Shown here: positions 28,089-40,800 of the stretch, one piece after another
Layout of the letters: every line of letters starts with the position of its first letter
How positions within the stretch are numbered: the first letter of the stretch is position 1
NCBI GenBank assembly: GCA_020161795.1
Contig: JAIUOR010000028.1
Coordinates: 1 to 64,000 of the forward strand
Direction: 5' to 3'
Source of the DNA: Actinomycetota bacterium
Lineage (GTDB): Bacteria; Actinomycetota; Actinomycetes; Propionibacteriales; Propionibacteriaceae
DNA: 64,000 nt
The notes under the pieces: generated by a model
Told to the model about the DNA's origin: nothing
The model's input: only the letters and a program-made list of their open reading frames with translations
The model's database searches: none
Made by a program: the position numbers and the translations under genes

Positions 28089-29082
28089 CCCCTCGCAGGC
28101 CTCGCGGAACCCACCGCTGTATCCCCCGATCGAGCCCTACGCCAGTGGATGGCTGGCGGTGGGCGACGGCCAGGAGCTCTACTGGGAGGAGTGCGGCAAC
28201 CCGGAGGGCAGGCCGGCGGTCTTCGTCCACGGCGGCCCGGGCGGCGGGATCATCGCGAACTACCGGCGCTACTTCGATCCCGAGCGCTACCGGATCGTGC
28301 TGTTCGACCAGCGTGGTTGCGGCCGGTCCAGGCCGCACGCCAGTGAGCCGAACGCCGATCTCGCCACGAACACCACCTGGCACCTGGTCGACGACCTGGA
28401 GAGGCTGCGCGCCGACCGCGGCATCGACTCCTGGCTGGTCTTCGGCGGATCCTGGGGCAGCGCGCTGGCGCTGGCCTACGCAGAGACCCACCCCGGCCGG
28501 GTCACCGAACTGGTGCTGCGGGGCATCTTCACGCTGCGCCGCAGCGAACTCGACTGGTACTACAACGGCGGCGCCGCCAACCTGGCGCCGGCCTGGTGGC
28601 GCTCCTTCGAGGCCCCGCTGGGGGAGGGGTTCACCGGCGACCGGATCGCTGCCTACAACCGCCTGCTGTTCGATCCGGATCCGGCCGTCCACCTCCCGGC
28701 CGGAGTCGCCTGGACGACCTGGGAGGCGGCCACCTCGACGCTGGAGTTCTCCCAGGCCCTGGTCGACGAGTTCTCCGACCCGGCCTTCGCGCTGGCCTTC
28801 GCCCGCATCGAGAACCACTACTTCATCAGTGCCGGCTGGCTCGCCGAAGGCCAGCTCATCGCCGACGTGAACCGGATCCGGCACATCCCCGGCGTGATCG
28901 TCCAGGGGATCTACGATCTGCCCTGCCCGCAGGTGACCGCCGACGACCTGCACCGCGCCTGGCCCGAGGCCGACTACCGCCTGGTGCTGGCCGGACACTC
29001 CGCCTCCGAGCCCGCGATCGCCGCCGAACTTGTGGCCGCCACCGATCGCTTCGCGAGGGGTTCGGAGAACTCGGTAGACTGA
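28078..29082 (+). CDS. pip: Proline iminopeptidase, alpha/beta hydrolase
   Basis: 334 residues from ATG 28078, overlapping the DUF5709 stop. Oxyanion motif HGGPGGG, DQRGCGRSRPH and nucleophile elbow GGSWGSALAL (catalytic Ser in GxSxGS) are the signature of family S33 prolyl aminopeptidases, which remove N-terminal proline from peptides. Catalytic Asp is likely in GIYDLPCP and His in AGHSASEP. Length is normal (about 320). Confidence 0.92.
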   Translation: MTTDPSQASRNPPLYPPIEPYASGWLAVGDGQELYWEECGNPEGRPAVFVHGGPGGGIIANYRRYFDPERYRIVLFDQRGCGRSRPHASEPNADLATNTTWHLVDDLERLRADRGIDSWLVFGGSWGSALALAYAETHPGRVTELVLRGIFTLRRSELDWYYNGGAANLAPAWWRSFEAPLGEGFTGDRIAAYNRLLFDPDPAVHLPAGVAWTTWEAATSTLEFSQALVDEFSDPAFALAFARIENHYFISAGWLAEGQLIADVNRIRHIPGVIVQGIYDLPCPQVTADDLHRAWPEADYRLVLAGHSASEPAIAAELVAATDRFARGSENSVD

Positions 29083-29106
29083 GCGTTCTCATTCACAGGA
29101 GGACCG
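29075..29106 (+). promoter_or_regulatory. phoH promoter and ribosome-binding site
   Basis: TAGACT (29075-29080) is a good -10; the expected transcription start is near 29087. AGGAGG (29097-29102) follows, four bases before CTG at 29107. No Shine-Dalgarno sequence precedes the first ATG of the frame at 29170, so the position of this site decides the start. Confidence 0.6.
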
Positions 29107-30108
29107 CTGAACCAGCCGCAATCAGTCGCCACGGCCGAACGCCGGGTAGCCGTACCCGCGTCCATCAACATGGTGTCGGTGCTCGGGCCGCGCGACGAGT
29201 TCCTGAAGATCCTGGAGACCGCGCTCGACGCCGACGTGCACGTGCGCGGCAATGAGATCACCCTGGCGGGCGATCCGGCTGCCGTGACCGCGGGCGCCGA
29301 TGTGCTCACCGAGCTGATCACGATCGTCCGCACCGGCCAGGGCCTGACCGCCGACGCCGTCGAGCGGGTGGTCGGCATGGTCAACCACGATGTCCCGGCC
29401 GCGGAGGTGCTCACCGCGAACATCCTTTCCAGCCGCGGCAAGACGATCCGGCCCAAGACGCTCAACCAGAAGCGCTATGTGGACGCCATCGACGCCCATA
29501 CCGTTGTTTTCGGTATCGGCCCGGCCGGCACCGGCAAGACCTATCTGGCGGTCGCCAAGGCGGTCCAGGCCCTGCAGGACAAGCAGGTCAACCGGATCAT
29601 TCTCACCCGCCCCGCCATCGAGGCCGGCGAGCGGCTGGGCTTCCTGCCCGGCACGCTGAACGACAAGATCGATCCCTATGTTCGTCCGCTCTACGACGCC
29701 CTGCACGACATGCTCGACCCGGAGAGCATCCCGAAGCTCCTGACGGCCGGGACGATCGAGGTCGCGCCCTTGGCCTACATGCGCGGCCGGACCCTCAACG
29801 ACGCGTTCATCATCCTGGACGAGGCGCAGAACACCTCGATGGAACAGATGAAGATGTTCCTCACCCGGCTCGGGTTCAACTCCCGGATGGTGGTGACCGG
29901 GGACGTGACCCAGGTGGACCTGCCGACCGGGACGCGGAGCGGTCTGCGGGCGGTCACCGAGATCCTGGACGGGGTGCAGGACATCGCCTTCTGCACGCTG
30001 ACCAGCCACGATGTCGTCCGCCACAAGCTGGTGGGAAGGATCGTCGCGGCCTACGACCGCTACGAGGCGACCACGCAGCCCAAGCCCGCGCGGGGGAAGA
30101 AGCGATGA
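29107..30108 (+). CDS. phoH: PhoH-like ATPase, probable CTG start
   Basis: 333 residues if translation begins at CTG 29107; the first ATG (29170) would give 312. Residues encoded before that ATG (RRVAVPASIN) align in type with the N-terminal region of mycobacterial PhoH1, supporting the longer form. The ATPase core shows GIGPAGTGKTYLA (Walker A), RPAIEAGERLGFLPG, IILDEAQNT (Walker B) and TGDVTQVDLP. PhoH proteins are linked to RNA metabolism and form an operon with ybeY; the stop overlaps the ybeY start as ATGA. Confidence 0.92.
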   Translation: MNQPQSVATAERRVAVPASINMVSVLGPRDEFLKILETALDADVHVRGNEITLAGDPAAVTAGADVLTELITIVRTGQGLTADAVERVVGMVNHDVPAAEVLTANILSSRGKTIRPKTLNQKRYVDAIDAHTVVFGIGPAGTGKTYLAVAKAVQALQDKQVNRIILTRPAIEAGERLGFLPGTLNDKIDPYVRPLYDALHDMLDPESIPKLLTAGTIEVAPLAYMRGRTLNDAFIILDEAQNTSMEQMKMFLTRLGFNSRMVVTGDVTQVDLPTGTRSGLRAVTEILDGVQDIAFCTLTSHDVVRHKLVGRIVAAYDRYEATTQPKPARGKKR

Positions 30109-30560
30109 TCGATCTGAACAACGAATCCGGGGTGGAGGTCGACACCGAGCGGCTCGCCGGACTCGCCCGGTTCGCCCTCGAACTGCTGCGGATCCATCCG
30201 CAGGCGGAGCTGTCCATCCTGCTGGTCGACCCCGACACCATGAGCGCCTACCACGAGAAGTACATGGACGAGCCCGGGCCCACCGACGTGCTCAGCTTCC
30301 CGATGGACGAGCTGCGGGCTCCCGCCGCGGACGAGGAACCGCCGCTGGGGCTGCTCGGCGACATCGTGCTCTGCCCGGAGGTGACCGCGGCCCAGGCCGC
30401 CGAGAACAACCGGACCGCCGAGGAGGAGGCCGACTACCTGCTGATCCACGGCCTGCTGCATCTGCTCGGTCACGATCATGCCGAGCCGGGGGAGAAGAAG
30501 GTCATGTTCGACCTCAACGACCAGATCATCGCCGCCTGGGCGGCGCACCGACGATCGTGA
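30105..30560 (+). CDS. ybeY: Endoribonuclease YbeY, rRNA maturation factor
   Basis: 151 residues. The zinc-binding motif HGLLHLLGHDH (H-x3-H-x5-H) near the C-terminus and the GPTDVLSFPMDE segment identify the family, which processes the 3' end of 16S rRNA and takes part in ribosome quality control. Placement between phoH and the CNNM/era genes is the classic bacterial arrangement. Confidence 0.95.
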   Translation: MIDLNNESGVEVDTERLAGLARFALELLRIHPQAELSILLVDPDTMSAYHEKYMDEPGPTDVLSFPMDELRAPAADEEPPLGLLGDIVLCPEVTAAQAAENNRTAEEEADYLLIHGLLHLLGHDHAEPGEKKVMFDLNDQIIAAWAAHRRS

Positions 30561-30567
30561 GCCGGCG

Positions 30568-31899
30568 ATGACCCAGAGCCAGTGGATCGCGATCGCGGTC
30601 GCGATCGCCTGCGTGCTGCTCGCCTCGCTGATGGTGGCGGCCGAGGCCGCCTTCGCCTCGGTCTCCAAGGCCCGCGCGGAGTCGCTGGCGGCCGACGGCA
30701 GCCGGGCCGGCAAGCGGCTGCAGCAGATGGTGGCCGACCGGGCACCCTTCCTGAACACCCTGCTGTTCGTCCGGATCCTGCTCGAGGTCACCGCGACGGT
30801 GCTGGTCACCATCGTCTACATCGAGCACGTCACCCAGCTGTGGCAGCAGATCCTGTTCCCGGTGCTCACCATGGTGGCGGTCTCGTTCATCGTGCTCGGC
30901 GTCGCCCCGCGGACGCTCGGCCGCCAGCACGTCGACAAGGTGGCGCTGGCCGCCAGCGGCCCGGTCAACCTGCTGGCCACCGTGCTGGGCCCGATCCCGC
31001 AGTTGATGATCGTGATCGGCAACGTCCTCACCCCCGGCCGCGGCTTCGCCGACGGACCGTTCTCGTCCGAGGCCGAGCTGCGCGAACTGGTCGACATCGC
31101 CGAGGCCTCCGATGTCATCGAGGCCGGCGAGCGGAAGATGATCCACTCGGTGTTCGACCTGGGCGACACGATCGTCAAGGAAGTCATGGTGCCGCGCACC
31201 GAGATGGTCTACATCGAACGGACGAAATCGCTGCGGCAGGGTGTCTCGCTGGCGCTCCGCTCGGGCTTCAGCCGTATTCCGGTGATCGACGACGACGTGG
31301 ACGATGTGGTGGGCATCCTCTACCTGAAGGACGTCATCCGCCGGATGTACGACAATCCGAAGGCGCAGACCTCGGAGACCGTCGAGTCCCTGATGCGTCC
31401 GCCCACCTTCTGCCCGGATTCCAAACCGGTGGATGAACTGCTGCGGGAGATGCAGCTCAACCGCAGCCACGTCGTGATCGTGATCGACGAGTTCGGCGGC
31501 ACCGCCGGCCTGGCGACGATCGAGGACGTGCTGGAGGAGATCGTCGGCGAGATCGTGGACGAGTACGACCAGGAGGTGCCGCCGGTCACCGAACTCGGTG
31601 AGCAGCGGTTCCGGGTCTCGGCGCGGCTGCCGATCGACGACCTGGGCGAGTTGTTCGGCCTCAAGGTGGACGACGAGGACGTGGACACGGTGCTCGGGCT
31701 GATGGCCAAGGTGCTGGACAAGGTGCCGATCCCCGGATCGGTCGTGCAGTGGGAGGGCATCGAATTGGTCGCTGAACGGGGCGCCGGGCGCCGCCACACC
31801 ATCGCGACCGTGCTGGCGTCGCTGGTGGACGACGAGATCGACGTGGCTGCCGACGCGGCCACCAAGCTGACCGAGGAATCCGCCCGGAGGGCGTCATGA
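30568..31899 (+). CDS. CNNM/CBS-domain membrane protein (hemolysin C family)
   Basis: 443 residues from ATG 30568. An N-terminal CNNM (DUF21) domain with about four membrane helices (residues 1-185) is followed by two CBS domains (about 205-325; VPRTEMVYIER, DFGGTAGLATIEDVLEEIVGEI-type motif) and a C-terminal CorC/HlyC transporter-associated domain (FRVSARLPIDDLGELFGL). The family (CorB/C, MpfA) handles magnesium or cobalt efflux. Seven bases behind ybeY, and overlapping era by four. Confidence 0.9.
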   Translation: MTQSQWIAIAVAIACVLLASLMVAAEAAFASVSKARAESLAADGSRAGKRLQQMVADRAPFLNTLLFVRILLEVTATVLVTIVYIEHVTQLWQQILFPVLTMVAVSFIVLGVAPRTLGRQHVDKVALAASGPVNLLATVLGPIPQLMIVIGNVLTPGRGFADGPFSSEAELRELVDIAEASDVIEAGERKMIHSVFDLGDTIVKEVMVPRTEMVYIERTKSLRQGVSLALRSGFSRIPVIDDDVDDVVGILYLKDVIRRMYDNPKAQTSETVESLMRPPTFCPDSKPVDELLREMQLNRSHVVIVIDEFGGTAGLATIEDVLEEIVGEIVDEYDQEVPPVTELGEQRFRVSARLPIDDLGELFGLKVDDEDVDTVLGLMAKVLDKVPIPGSVVQWEGIELVAERGAGRRHTIATVLASLVDDEIDVAADAATKLTEESARRAS

Positions 31900-32810
31900 T
31901 CCGCTCCGGTTTCGCCTGCTTCGTCGGACGTCCCAATGCCGGCAAGTCGACCCTGCTGAACGCCCTGGTGGGCACCAAGGTCGCGATCGCCTCGTCGAAG
32001 CCACAGACCACCCGGCACGTCATCCGCGGCATCGTGAACCGCCCGGACGCCCAGCTGATCCTGGTGGACACCCCCGGTCTGCACCGGCCGCGCACCCTGC
32101 TGGGGGAGCGGCTGAACGATCTGGTGTACACCACCTGGTCTGAGGTGGACGTGATCGGGGTCTGCCTGCCCGCGAACCAGCGGATCGGCCCCGGAGACGA
32201 GTTCCTGGTGGGCGAGATCGCCAAGCTCCCCAAGCCGCCGGCGCTGGTCGCGCTGGCCACCAAGTCCGACCTGGTCAAGCCGACCCGGATGGCCGAGCAC
32301 CTACTGAAGATCGCCTCCCTGGAGGAGAAGCTCGGTATCCGCTGGGCATCGGTCATCCCGGTCTCAGCCCTCACCGACGACCAGGTGGACGTGGTCGCCG
32401 ACGAGCTGATCAAGTTGCTCCCGGAAGGCCCGCGGTTCTACCCGGACGGCGAGATCACCGACGAACCCACCGAGACCCGGATCGCCGAGCTGATCCGCGA
32501 GGCGGCGCTGGAGGGCGTCCAGGACGAGCTCCCGCACTCGCTGACCGTGACCATCGACGAGATGGGCCCGCGCGAGGGCCGTCCGGCGAACCGCCCGCTG
32601 ATGGACATCTACGCCTCGATGGTGGTCGAACGCGACTCGCAGAAGGGCATCGTGATCGGCCACCGCGGCCAGCGGCTGCGCGACGTGGGCACCGCCGCCC
32701 GCAAGCAGATCGCCGACCTCGTCGGTATGCCCGTCTACCTCGATCTCAAGGTCAAGGTGGTCAAGGACTGGCAGCGCGATCCCAAGAAGCTCAATCGCCT
32801 GGGGTTCTGA
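31896..32810 (+). CDS. era: GTPase Era
   Basis: 304 residues. G1 GRPNAGKST, G3 DTPGLH, and G4 in the form TKSD are present; the C-terminal KH domain (GIVIGHRGQRLRDVGTAARKQI) binds the 3' end of 16S rRNA during small-subunit maturation. It starts in an ATGA overlap with the CNNM gene, so phoH-ybeY-CNNM-era form one unit dedicated mainly to ribosome assembly. Confidence 0.95.
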   Translation: MIRSGFACFVGRPNAGKSTLLNALVGTKVAIASSKPQTTRHVIRGIVNRPDAQLILVDTPGLHRPRTLLGERLNDLVYTTWSEVDVIGVCLPANQRIGPGDEFLVGEIAKLPKPPALVALATKSDLVKPTRMAEHLLKIASLEEKLGIRWASVIPVSALTDDQVDVVADELIKLLPEGPRFYPDGEITDEPTETRIAELIREAALEGVQDELPHSLTVTIDEMGPREGRPANRPLMDIYASMVVERDSQKGIVIGHRGQRLRDVGTAARKQIADLVGMPVYLDLKVKVVKDWQRDPKKLNRLGF

Positions 32811-32893
32811 CCGGGATCTCGGATTGCCCCCGCGACCTGCGACTGCGGTCGTCTCAAAATGAGCACGGGCTTTCGCGATCGGTGATCCAGTGG

Positions 32894-32906
32894 CATGATG
32901 TCCGAC
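32894..32906 (+). promoter_or_regulatory. leuA promoter, leaderless with respect to the leader peptide
   Basis: CATGAT (32894-32899) is followed after seven bases by the ATG of the leader peptide at 32907. Transcription should therefore begin at that ATG. A -35 element is not obvious. Confidence 0.55.
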
Positions 32907-32935
32907 ATGTCGTGGGCGACGATTCTGCTTGTTCG

Positions 32936-32951
<16 letters not shown>
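32907..32951 (+). CDS. leuL: leuA leader peptide
   Basis: A 14-residue frame reading MSWATILLVRRSEA with consecutive Ile-Leu-Leu-Val codons, ending inside the first arm of a strong hairpin. Slow translation at these codons when branched-chain amino acids (chiefly leucine) are scarce would alter folding of the downstream RNA. The arrangement matches ribosome-mediated attenuation of leucine genes known in actinobacteria. Confidence 0.75.
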
Positions 32952-34805
<1,854 letters not shown>

Positions 34806-34816
34806 TCACAACGAAC

Positions 34817-34855
34817 CGAAGCAGGGCTCTTCCCACCGCGAAGGGCCCTGCTTCG
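34817..34855 (+). terminator. leuA terminator
   Basis: CGAAGCAGGGC and GCCCTGCTTCG form a perfect 11-base stem, 12 bases after the leuA stop. Confidence 0.8.
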
Positions 34856-34911
34856 CGTTGCATGCCCCGCGTCCCGACTCGACCGCGATCCCCGGCCTCC
34901 AGAACATCGAG

Positions 34912-34942
34912 AGCCAGCCCTACGCGTCGATGAAGGCTGGCT
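34912..34942. repeat. Inverted repeat between leuA and argG
   Basis: AGCCAGCC and GGCTGGCT (34912-34919, 34935-34942) make a perfect eight-base stem around 15 bases. It carries the same GCCAGC/GCTGGC core as the larger element just downstream. Confidence 0.5.
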
Positions 34943-34994
34943 GTCGGACGCCAATGTCCTGATTCGCCAAGCCATGGCGCGGCGCTCCCACTGA

Positions 34995-35061
34995 GGGCCA
35001 CCCCGAGCTGTCGAGGGCCAGCACTGAAGGGTGGCCCCGGGTCACCAAGGCTGGCCCTCGA
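34995..35061. repeat. Interleaved perfect inverted repeats (pseudoknot-like element)
   Basis: Arm A GGGCCACCC (34995-35003) pairs with A' GGGTGGCCC (35029-35037). Arm B TCGAGGGCCAGC (35011-35022) pairs with B' GCTGGCCCTCGA (35050-35061). The order A-B-A'-B' is that of an H-type pseudoknot. Because A and B share GAGGGCCA, nested pairings A-B' and B-A' are also possible. No gene is found in 34806-35144; this element and the hairpin at 34912 are what it holds. Confidence 0.75.
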
Positions 35062-35132
35062 TGGGAGATCGTGGTGAAGGCGGCCATGACATCGGACGGC
35101 GGGCGTGGTCGGGTGCTCGATGGCCGAGCCGA

Positions 35133-36566
<1,434 letters not shown>

Positions 36567-36575
36567 CCGCTCTAC

Positions 36576-37097
36576 TCAGCCTTCCGGGCCCGCTGCTTTG
36601 AGGATGCCTCCCTTGACGCAGTCGGCGACCAGCTTCATCGGTGAGCTCCGAACTTCGCCGCGTTCTTCGATGGAGATGCCCACCCCGTAGACCGACCAGT
36701 CGGGCAACCCGGTGTCGCCGCCGGGCGGGTTGATCTGGTCGACGCTCCACTGGATGCCGCCTTCCTGCAGGGCCAGCAGGAACGCCTCGACCTGCCCCTC
36801 GGAGCGGAGCTCGCCACCACCGGGCAGGCCCAGGTACACGTCCCAGTGGACCTGCGTCGTGAACTGCTCGACGACGGCGGCGGCGTCGGCGGTGTTGACC
36901 GCGTCGATCAGGCGGTGAGCCGATGCCTCCACGGCCTCGGGCCGGCACAGATCCTGCCCGGCCGGGCCGGGCGTCGCGGTGGTGCTGGCTGGTGCGCCGG
37001 CCCCGGTTCCGCCCGGGTCGCCGCCGGACGGACCGGTGCAGGCCGCGGTCAGGAGCAGCACCACCGCAAGCCGGGAGACCAGCCGGGAACCGTCCAT
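36576..37097 (-). CDS. Putative lipoprotein
   Basis: 173 residues from ATG 37097; sequence upstream in frame is not a plausible signal. A type II signal peptide (RLVSRLAVVLLLTAAC, lipobox LTAAC) is followed by a Gly/Pro/Thr-rich linker and a domain of about 120 residues (EAVEASAHRLIDAVNTADAAAVVEQF) that looks like an NTF2/SnoaL-like alpha+beta fold. The fold is inferred; no active site is visible. Third gene behind the ABC exporter and kinase genes. Confidence 0.75.
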   Translation of the reverse strand: MDGSRLVSRLAVVLLLTAACTGPSGGDPGGTGAGAPASTTATPGPAGQDLCRPEAVEASAHRLIDAVNTADAAAVVEQFTTQVHWDVYLGLPGGGELRSEGQVEAFLLALQEGGIQWSVDQINPPGGDTGLPDWSVYGVGISIEERGEVRSSPMKLVADCVKGGILKAAGPEG

Positions 37098-37135
37098 GGC
37101 GCTCCTGCCAACATCGGCGTCAGGTGCTCGACAGC

Positions 37136-37858
37136 CTACGCCCGGCCTACTCCGGGCACAGTGCCCCGCCCGGGTCCGGGAGCTACCACAACGTGGCCCG
37201 GCGGGACGGGGTCGGACGGGGTGCCGAGCGCGATGACGTCCGACCGCTCCCAGGGGCGCTGATCGGCCAGGTAGCCGCGTTCGTGCTGATCCCATTCGTC
37301 CCAGAAGGCGATCGACTGGGCGCGGTCGCCGTTCTCTCCGGAGGCGACGTCGCGCTCGATGCCGCGGTGACGCGCCGCGGTGCCGTCGGATTGCACCCAG
37401 ACGGCGGCGTCGTACAGCTCGGCTACCGCTCGATCGTTGGCTCCCACGCCCTCGACGAGGATCAGGTCGAGACCGGACGGCACCTCGATCGCGCCGGCGC
37501 GGCCGTGCCGGGGCCAGGCCGGCGGCCGGAAGCGCACCGCCTCTCCGCTCCGCACCTGCTTCAGCAGCGCCTCCAGGAGGTGGGCCCAGCCGAAGAACGG
37601 CTCGTGCCAGGCCAGGTCGTCGGTGTGCAGCACGGCGGCGGAAGGGGTCACGTCGGTCAGTGCTGCGGCCAGGGTGCTCTTGCCGCCGGCGCTTCGTCCG
37701 TCGATCGCCACCAGGCAGGGTCGATCGGCCGATGGGCGAGACGTCATCAGCCGGCTGGCCAGCTCGCCGGCCGGAAGGTGGCGCCAGCCACTGGCCGCGG
37801 GTTCGATCGATTCCAGCGGACGGAGGCGCGGCGCGGGGCCGGCCTCTCCGCTACTCAC
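37136..37858 (-). CDS. P-loop kinase, uridine-kinase-like
   Basis: 240 residues. Walker A is GRSAGGKST, followed by LHTDDLAWHEPFFGW, VEGVGAND and a helical lid region with RDVASGENGDRAQSIAFWDEWDQHE. The arrangement resembles uridine kinase/phosphoribulokinase-type nucleoside or small-molecule kinases, but the substrate is unknown. GTG start overlaps the exporter stop (GTGA), so it is co-translated with it. Confidence 0.8.
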   Translation of the reverse strand: MSSGEAGPAPRLRPLESIEPAASGWRHLPAGELASRLMTSRPSADRPCLVAIDGRSAGGKSTLAAALTDVTPSAAVLHTDDLAWHEPFFGWAHLLEALLKQVRSGEAVRFRPPAWPRHGRAGAIEVPSGLDLILVEGVGANDRAVAELYDAAVWVQSDGTAARHRGIERDVASGENGDRAQSIAFWDEWDQHERGYLADQRPWERSDVIALGTPSDPVPPGHVVVAPGPGRGTVPGVGRA

Positions 37859-40800
37859 TGCGCAGCGCCTCGACCGGATCCTTGCGGGACGCGGCGGAGG
37901 CGGGGATCAGGCCGGCGATGAAGGTGAGCACCATGCTGATGCCCACCAGGGCGAGCGCCGGCTGCCAGGCGAGCTGGGCGATGTTCGGCACGTCGAACTG
38001 GGCGAGCACGATCGCATTGGCCGGGATCGTCAGCAGCAGGGTCACTGCTATGCCGAGCAGGCCGGCGATGAAGCCGACGATCAGGGTCTCGGCGTTGAAC
38101 ACCCGCCGGATGTCGCGCTTGGAGGCGCCGATCGACCGCAGGATGCCGATCTCCTTGCGCCGTTCCAGCACCGAGATGTAGGTGATCACCCCGATCATGA
38201 TGGACGAGACCACCAGTGAGATCGCCACGAAGGCCGTGAGCACATAGCTGATCATGTTCACGATGTCGGTCACCGACGACATCAGGGTGCCGACGATGTC
38301 GGTGTAGGTGATCACCTTGTCGTCGTTGCCCTCGGCACGCATCTGGTCGTTGTAGCCGTCCAGGATCTCGATGACCCGGCCCTTGCTCTCGAAGTCGATC
38401 GGGTAGATGTCGATCCGCGAGGGCTTGGCGAAGTCGGCGTAGCCGAGCTTGACCAGGTTGGCGTCGAAGGAGGTGGCGCTGGTCGACATCATCGATGCCA
38501 GGAGTTCGGCGAGTTCGTCGGAATCCATCTTGAACTTGAAGGCGTCAGCGAAGGTGTCCTGATCGATCTGCATGACCTCCGACATGGTGTCGGCCAGCTG
38601 GCTCATGGATTTCTCCATCGCGGCACCGAGCTGGGACTTCAGCGCCTTGCCGAGTTGCGCCGAGATCTGTTTGGAGACCGCCTTCATGGCCTTCTCCATG
38701 TAGCCCGCCATGCTCTTCTGCAACTGCGCCTGGATCTTGTCGGTGCTGGCAGCCAGCTGCTTGGCCACCGCGTCCCCGATGCCGACCGTGAGCTTCTCCA
38801 CCAAGACGGTCTGCTGCTTGCCGAGGTTCTCCTGCACCTGGGTGAGTGCGGCGCCCGCCTCGGCGGCGATGGCCTGGCCGGATTCGGATTCGAGGAAGAG
38901 CGGGAAGTTCGCCTCGGTGTCGGCCGGGTCGAGCCCGCCGGCCAGGCTGAACTCCAGATAGCCCTGCAGGAGCCGGGTGGCGAGGTCGGTGACCGCCTCC
39001 GAATCCAGCCCGAGATCGACCCCGGCCAGCAGGTCCGCCGGATCGACGCCGGCGATGATCTCGGCCGGGTCGATGTCGGCGACCAGGTCGGCGACGTCGA
39101 TTCCGCCCAGCAGGTCACCCAGGTCGAGCGACGGCATCACGGACGGATCGATCTTCAGCCCGGGCATCTTCAAATCCAGCCCCGACAGGTCGAGCTTCAA
39201 CTGGGATGAGTCGAAGGTGAAAGCCTTCGCGATGGCGTCGGAATCGATCTCCATCAGCGAGCTCAGATCGAAGTCGTCGCGCTGCGGGTTCTCCTCCTCG
39301 TCGGCGAAGGTGCGGCCGGTGAAGATGTTCACCTCCGGCCGGGCGAGCTGGCTCTGCACGATCGGTGCGGTGGCCGCCTGCTCGATCAGGTGGTGGGTGA
39401 GGGCGGGGGTGTAGTAGATCCCGGAGGTCAGTGCGGTGGCATTGGCATCCTCCTTGGGCGCGACGATGCCCACGATCCGGAGTTCCGCACCGTCGTCCAC
39501 CAGACTCCGCAGGTACTTCTCGTCGCCGCTGCGGTCCGTCCAGACGTCGAACTCCGCGTCGTGCGTGTAGTACTCGGTGGCGTCGACCAGCTTGAAGGTG
39601 ACCGCCATCAGCTCGTCATAGCTGAACGAGCGGGAATCGCCCGGGGTGACGATCTCCTCGTCCTCGGCCATCTGCTTGACCATGGCGTCGAGTTCGGCCG
39701 GGTCCCGCAGCCCCATCGTGTAGAGGATGAAGTCGCTGATCCGCCCGGAGGGGCTGAGCACCAGCACCGTCTCGTCGTAGCGGGCAGGCCAGTGTCCCGC
39801 CCGCACGTCGTACTGCTCCTCGACCAGCCGGGTGTCGTCCGGCATCTCGGCGAACACGTTGGTGTTCATGGACGAGGCCAGCAGCGCGTTCGTCGATCCG
39901 GCCGAGCCGAAGCCGAGCGGGCTGAACGAGGAATCCGGATTGACCTGGCGTACCTGGTCGTCGGTGATGCTGAAGATCTGCGGCGTGACGTTGTAGGAGT
40001 ACTGGATCGAGTTCACGTAGCCGGCGATGCCGCTGTCGCCGTCCAGGAACCGCTTCAGCGAGGCGAGGTCGTTGGAGCCCACGCTGGAGAACATCCGTTT
40101 CAGTTGCCGCGCCTCCCGTACCCTCCCGTCCTCCGGGTCGGGCGACGTCGATTCGGTCGTATCGTCGTCCTGGCCGCCGGTCGAGGTCGCCAGCATCGAC
40201 GCGATGTCGAAGCCCTGGCTCTGGATGGTCAGGGGATAGACCGAGAGGGTGTCCTCCTCGACATGCTTGATATAGGCGTTCACGCCGTTGGCCAGCGCGA
40301 GGATGGCGGCGATGCCGATGATCCCGATGCTGCCGGCGAAGGCGGTCATCAGGGTGCGGCCCTTCTTGGTCATCAGGTTGCTGAAGGACAGCGCGATCGC
40401 GGTCAGGAAGGACATGGCGGTGCGGCGGGCGGGCTTCTCGCTGGCACCTTCCTCGATCGGGAAGTACGGATCCGAGTCGGCGGCGACCGCCCCGTCCTTC
40501 AGTTGCACGACGCGGGTGGCGTACCGTCCGGCGAGCTCGGCGTTGTGGGTGACCATGATCACCAGCCGGTCGGCGGCGATCCGGGTGAGCAGGTCCATGA
40601 TCTGCACGCTGGTCTTGGAATCCAGCGCGCCGGTCGGTTCGTCCGCCAGCAGGATCTCGGGATCGTTGATGAGCGCGCGGGCGATCGCCACCCGCTGCAT
40701 CTGCCCGCCGGAGAGCTGACTGGGCAGCTTGTGGGCGTGATCGGCCAGCCCGACCTGGTCGAGGGCTGCCAGCGCGCGCTGCCGCCGCTCCGCGCGGGAC

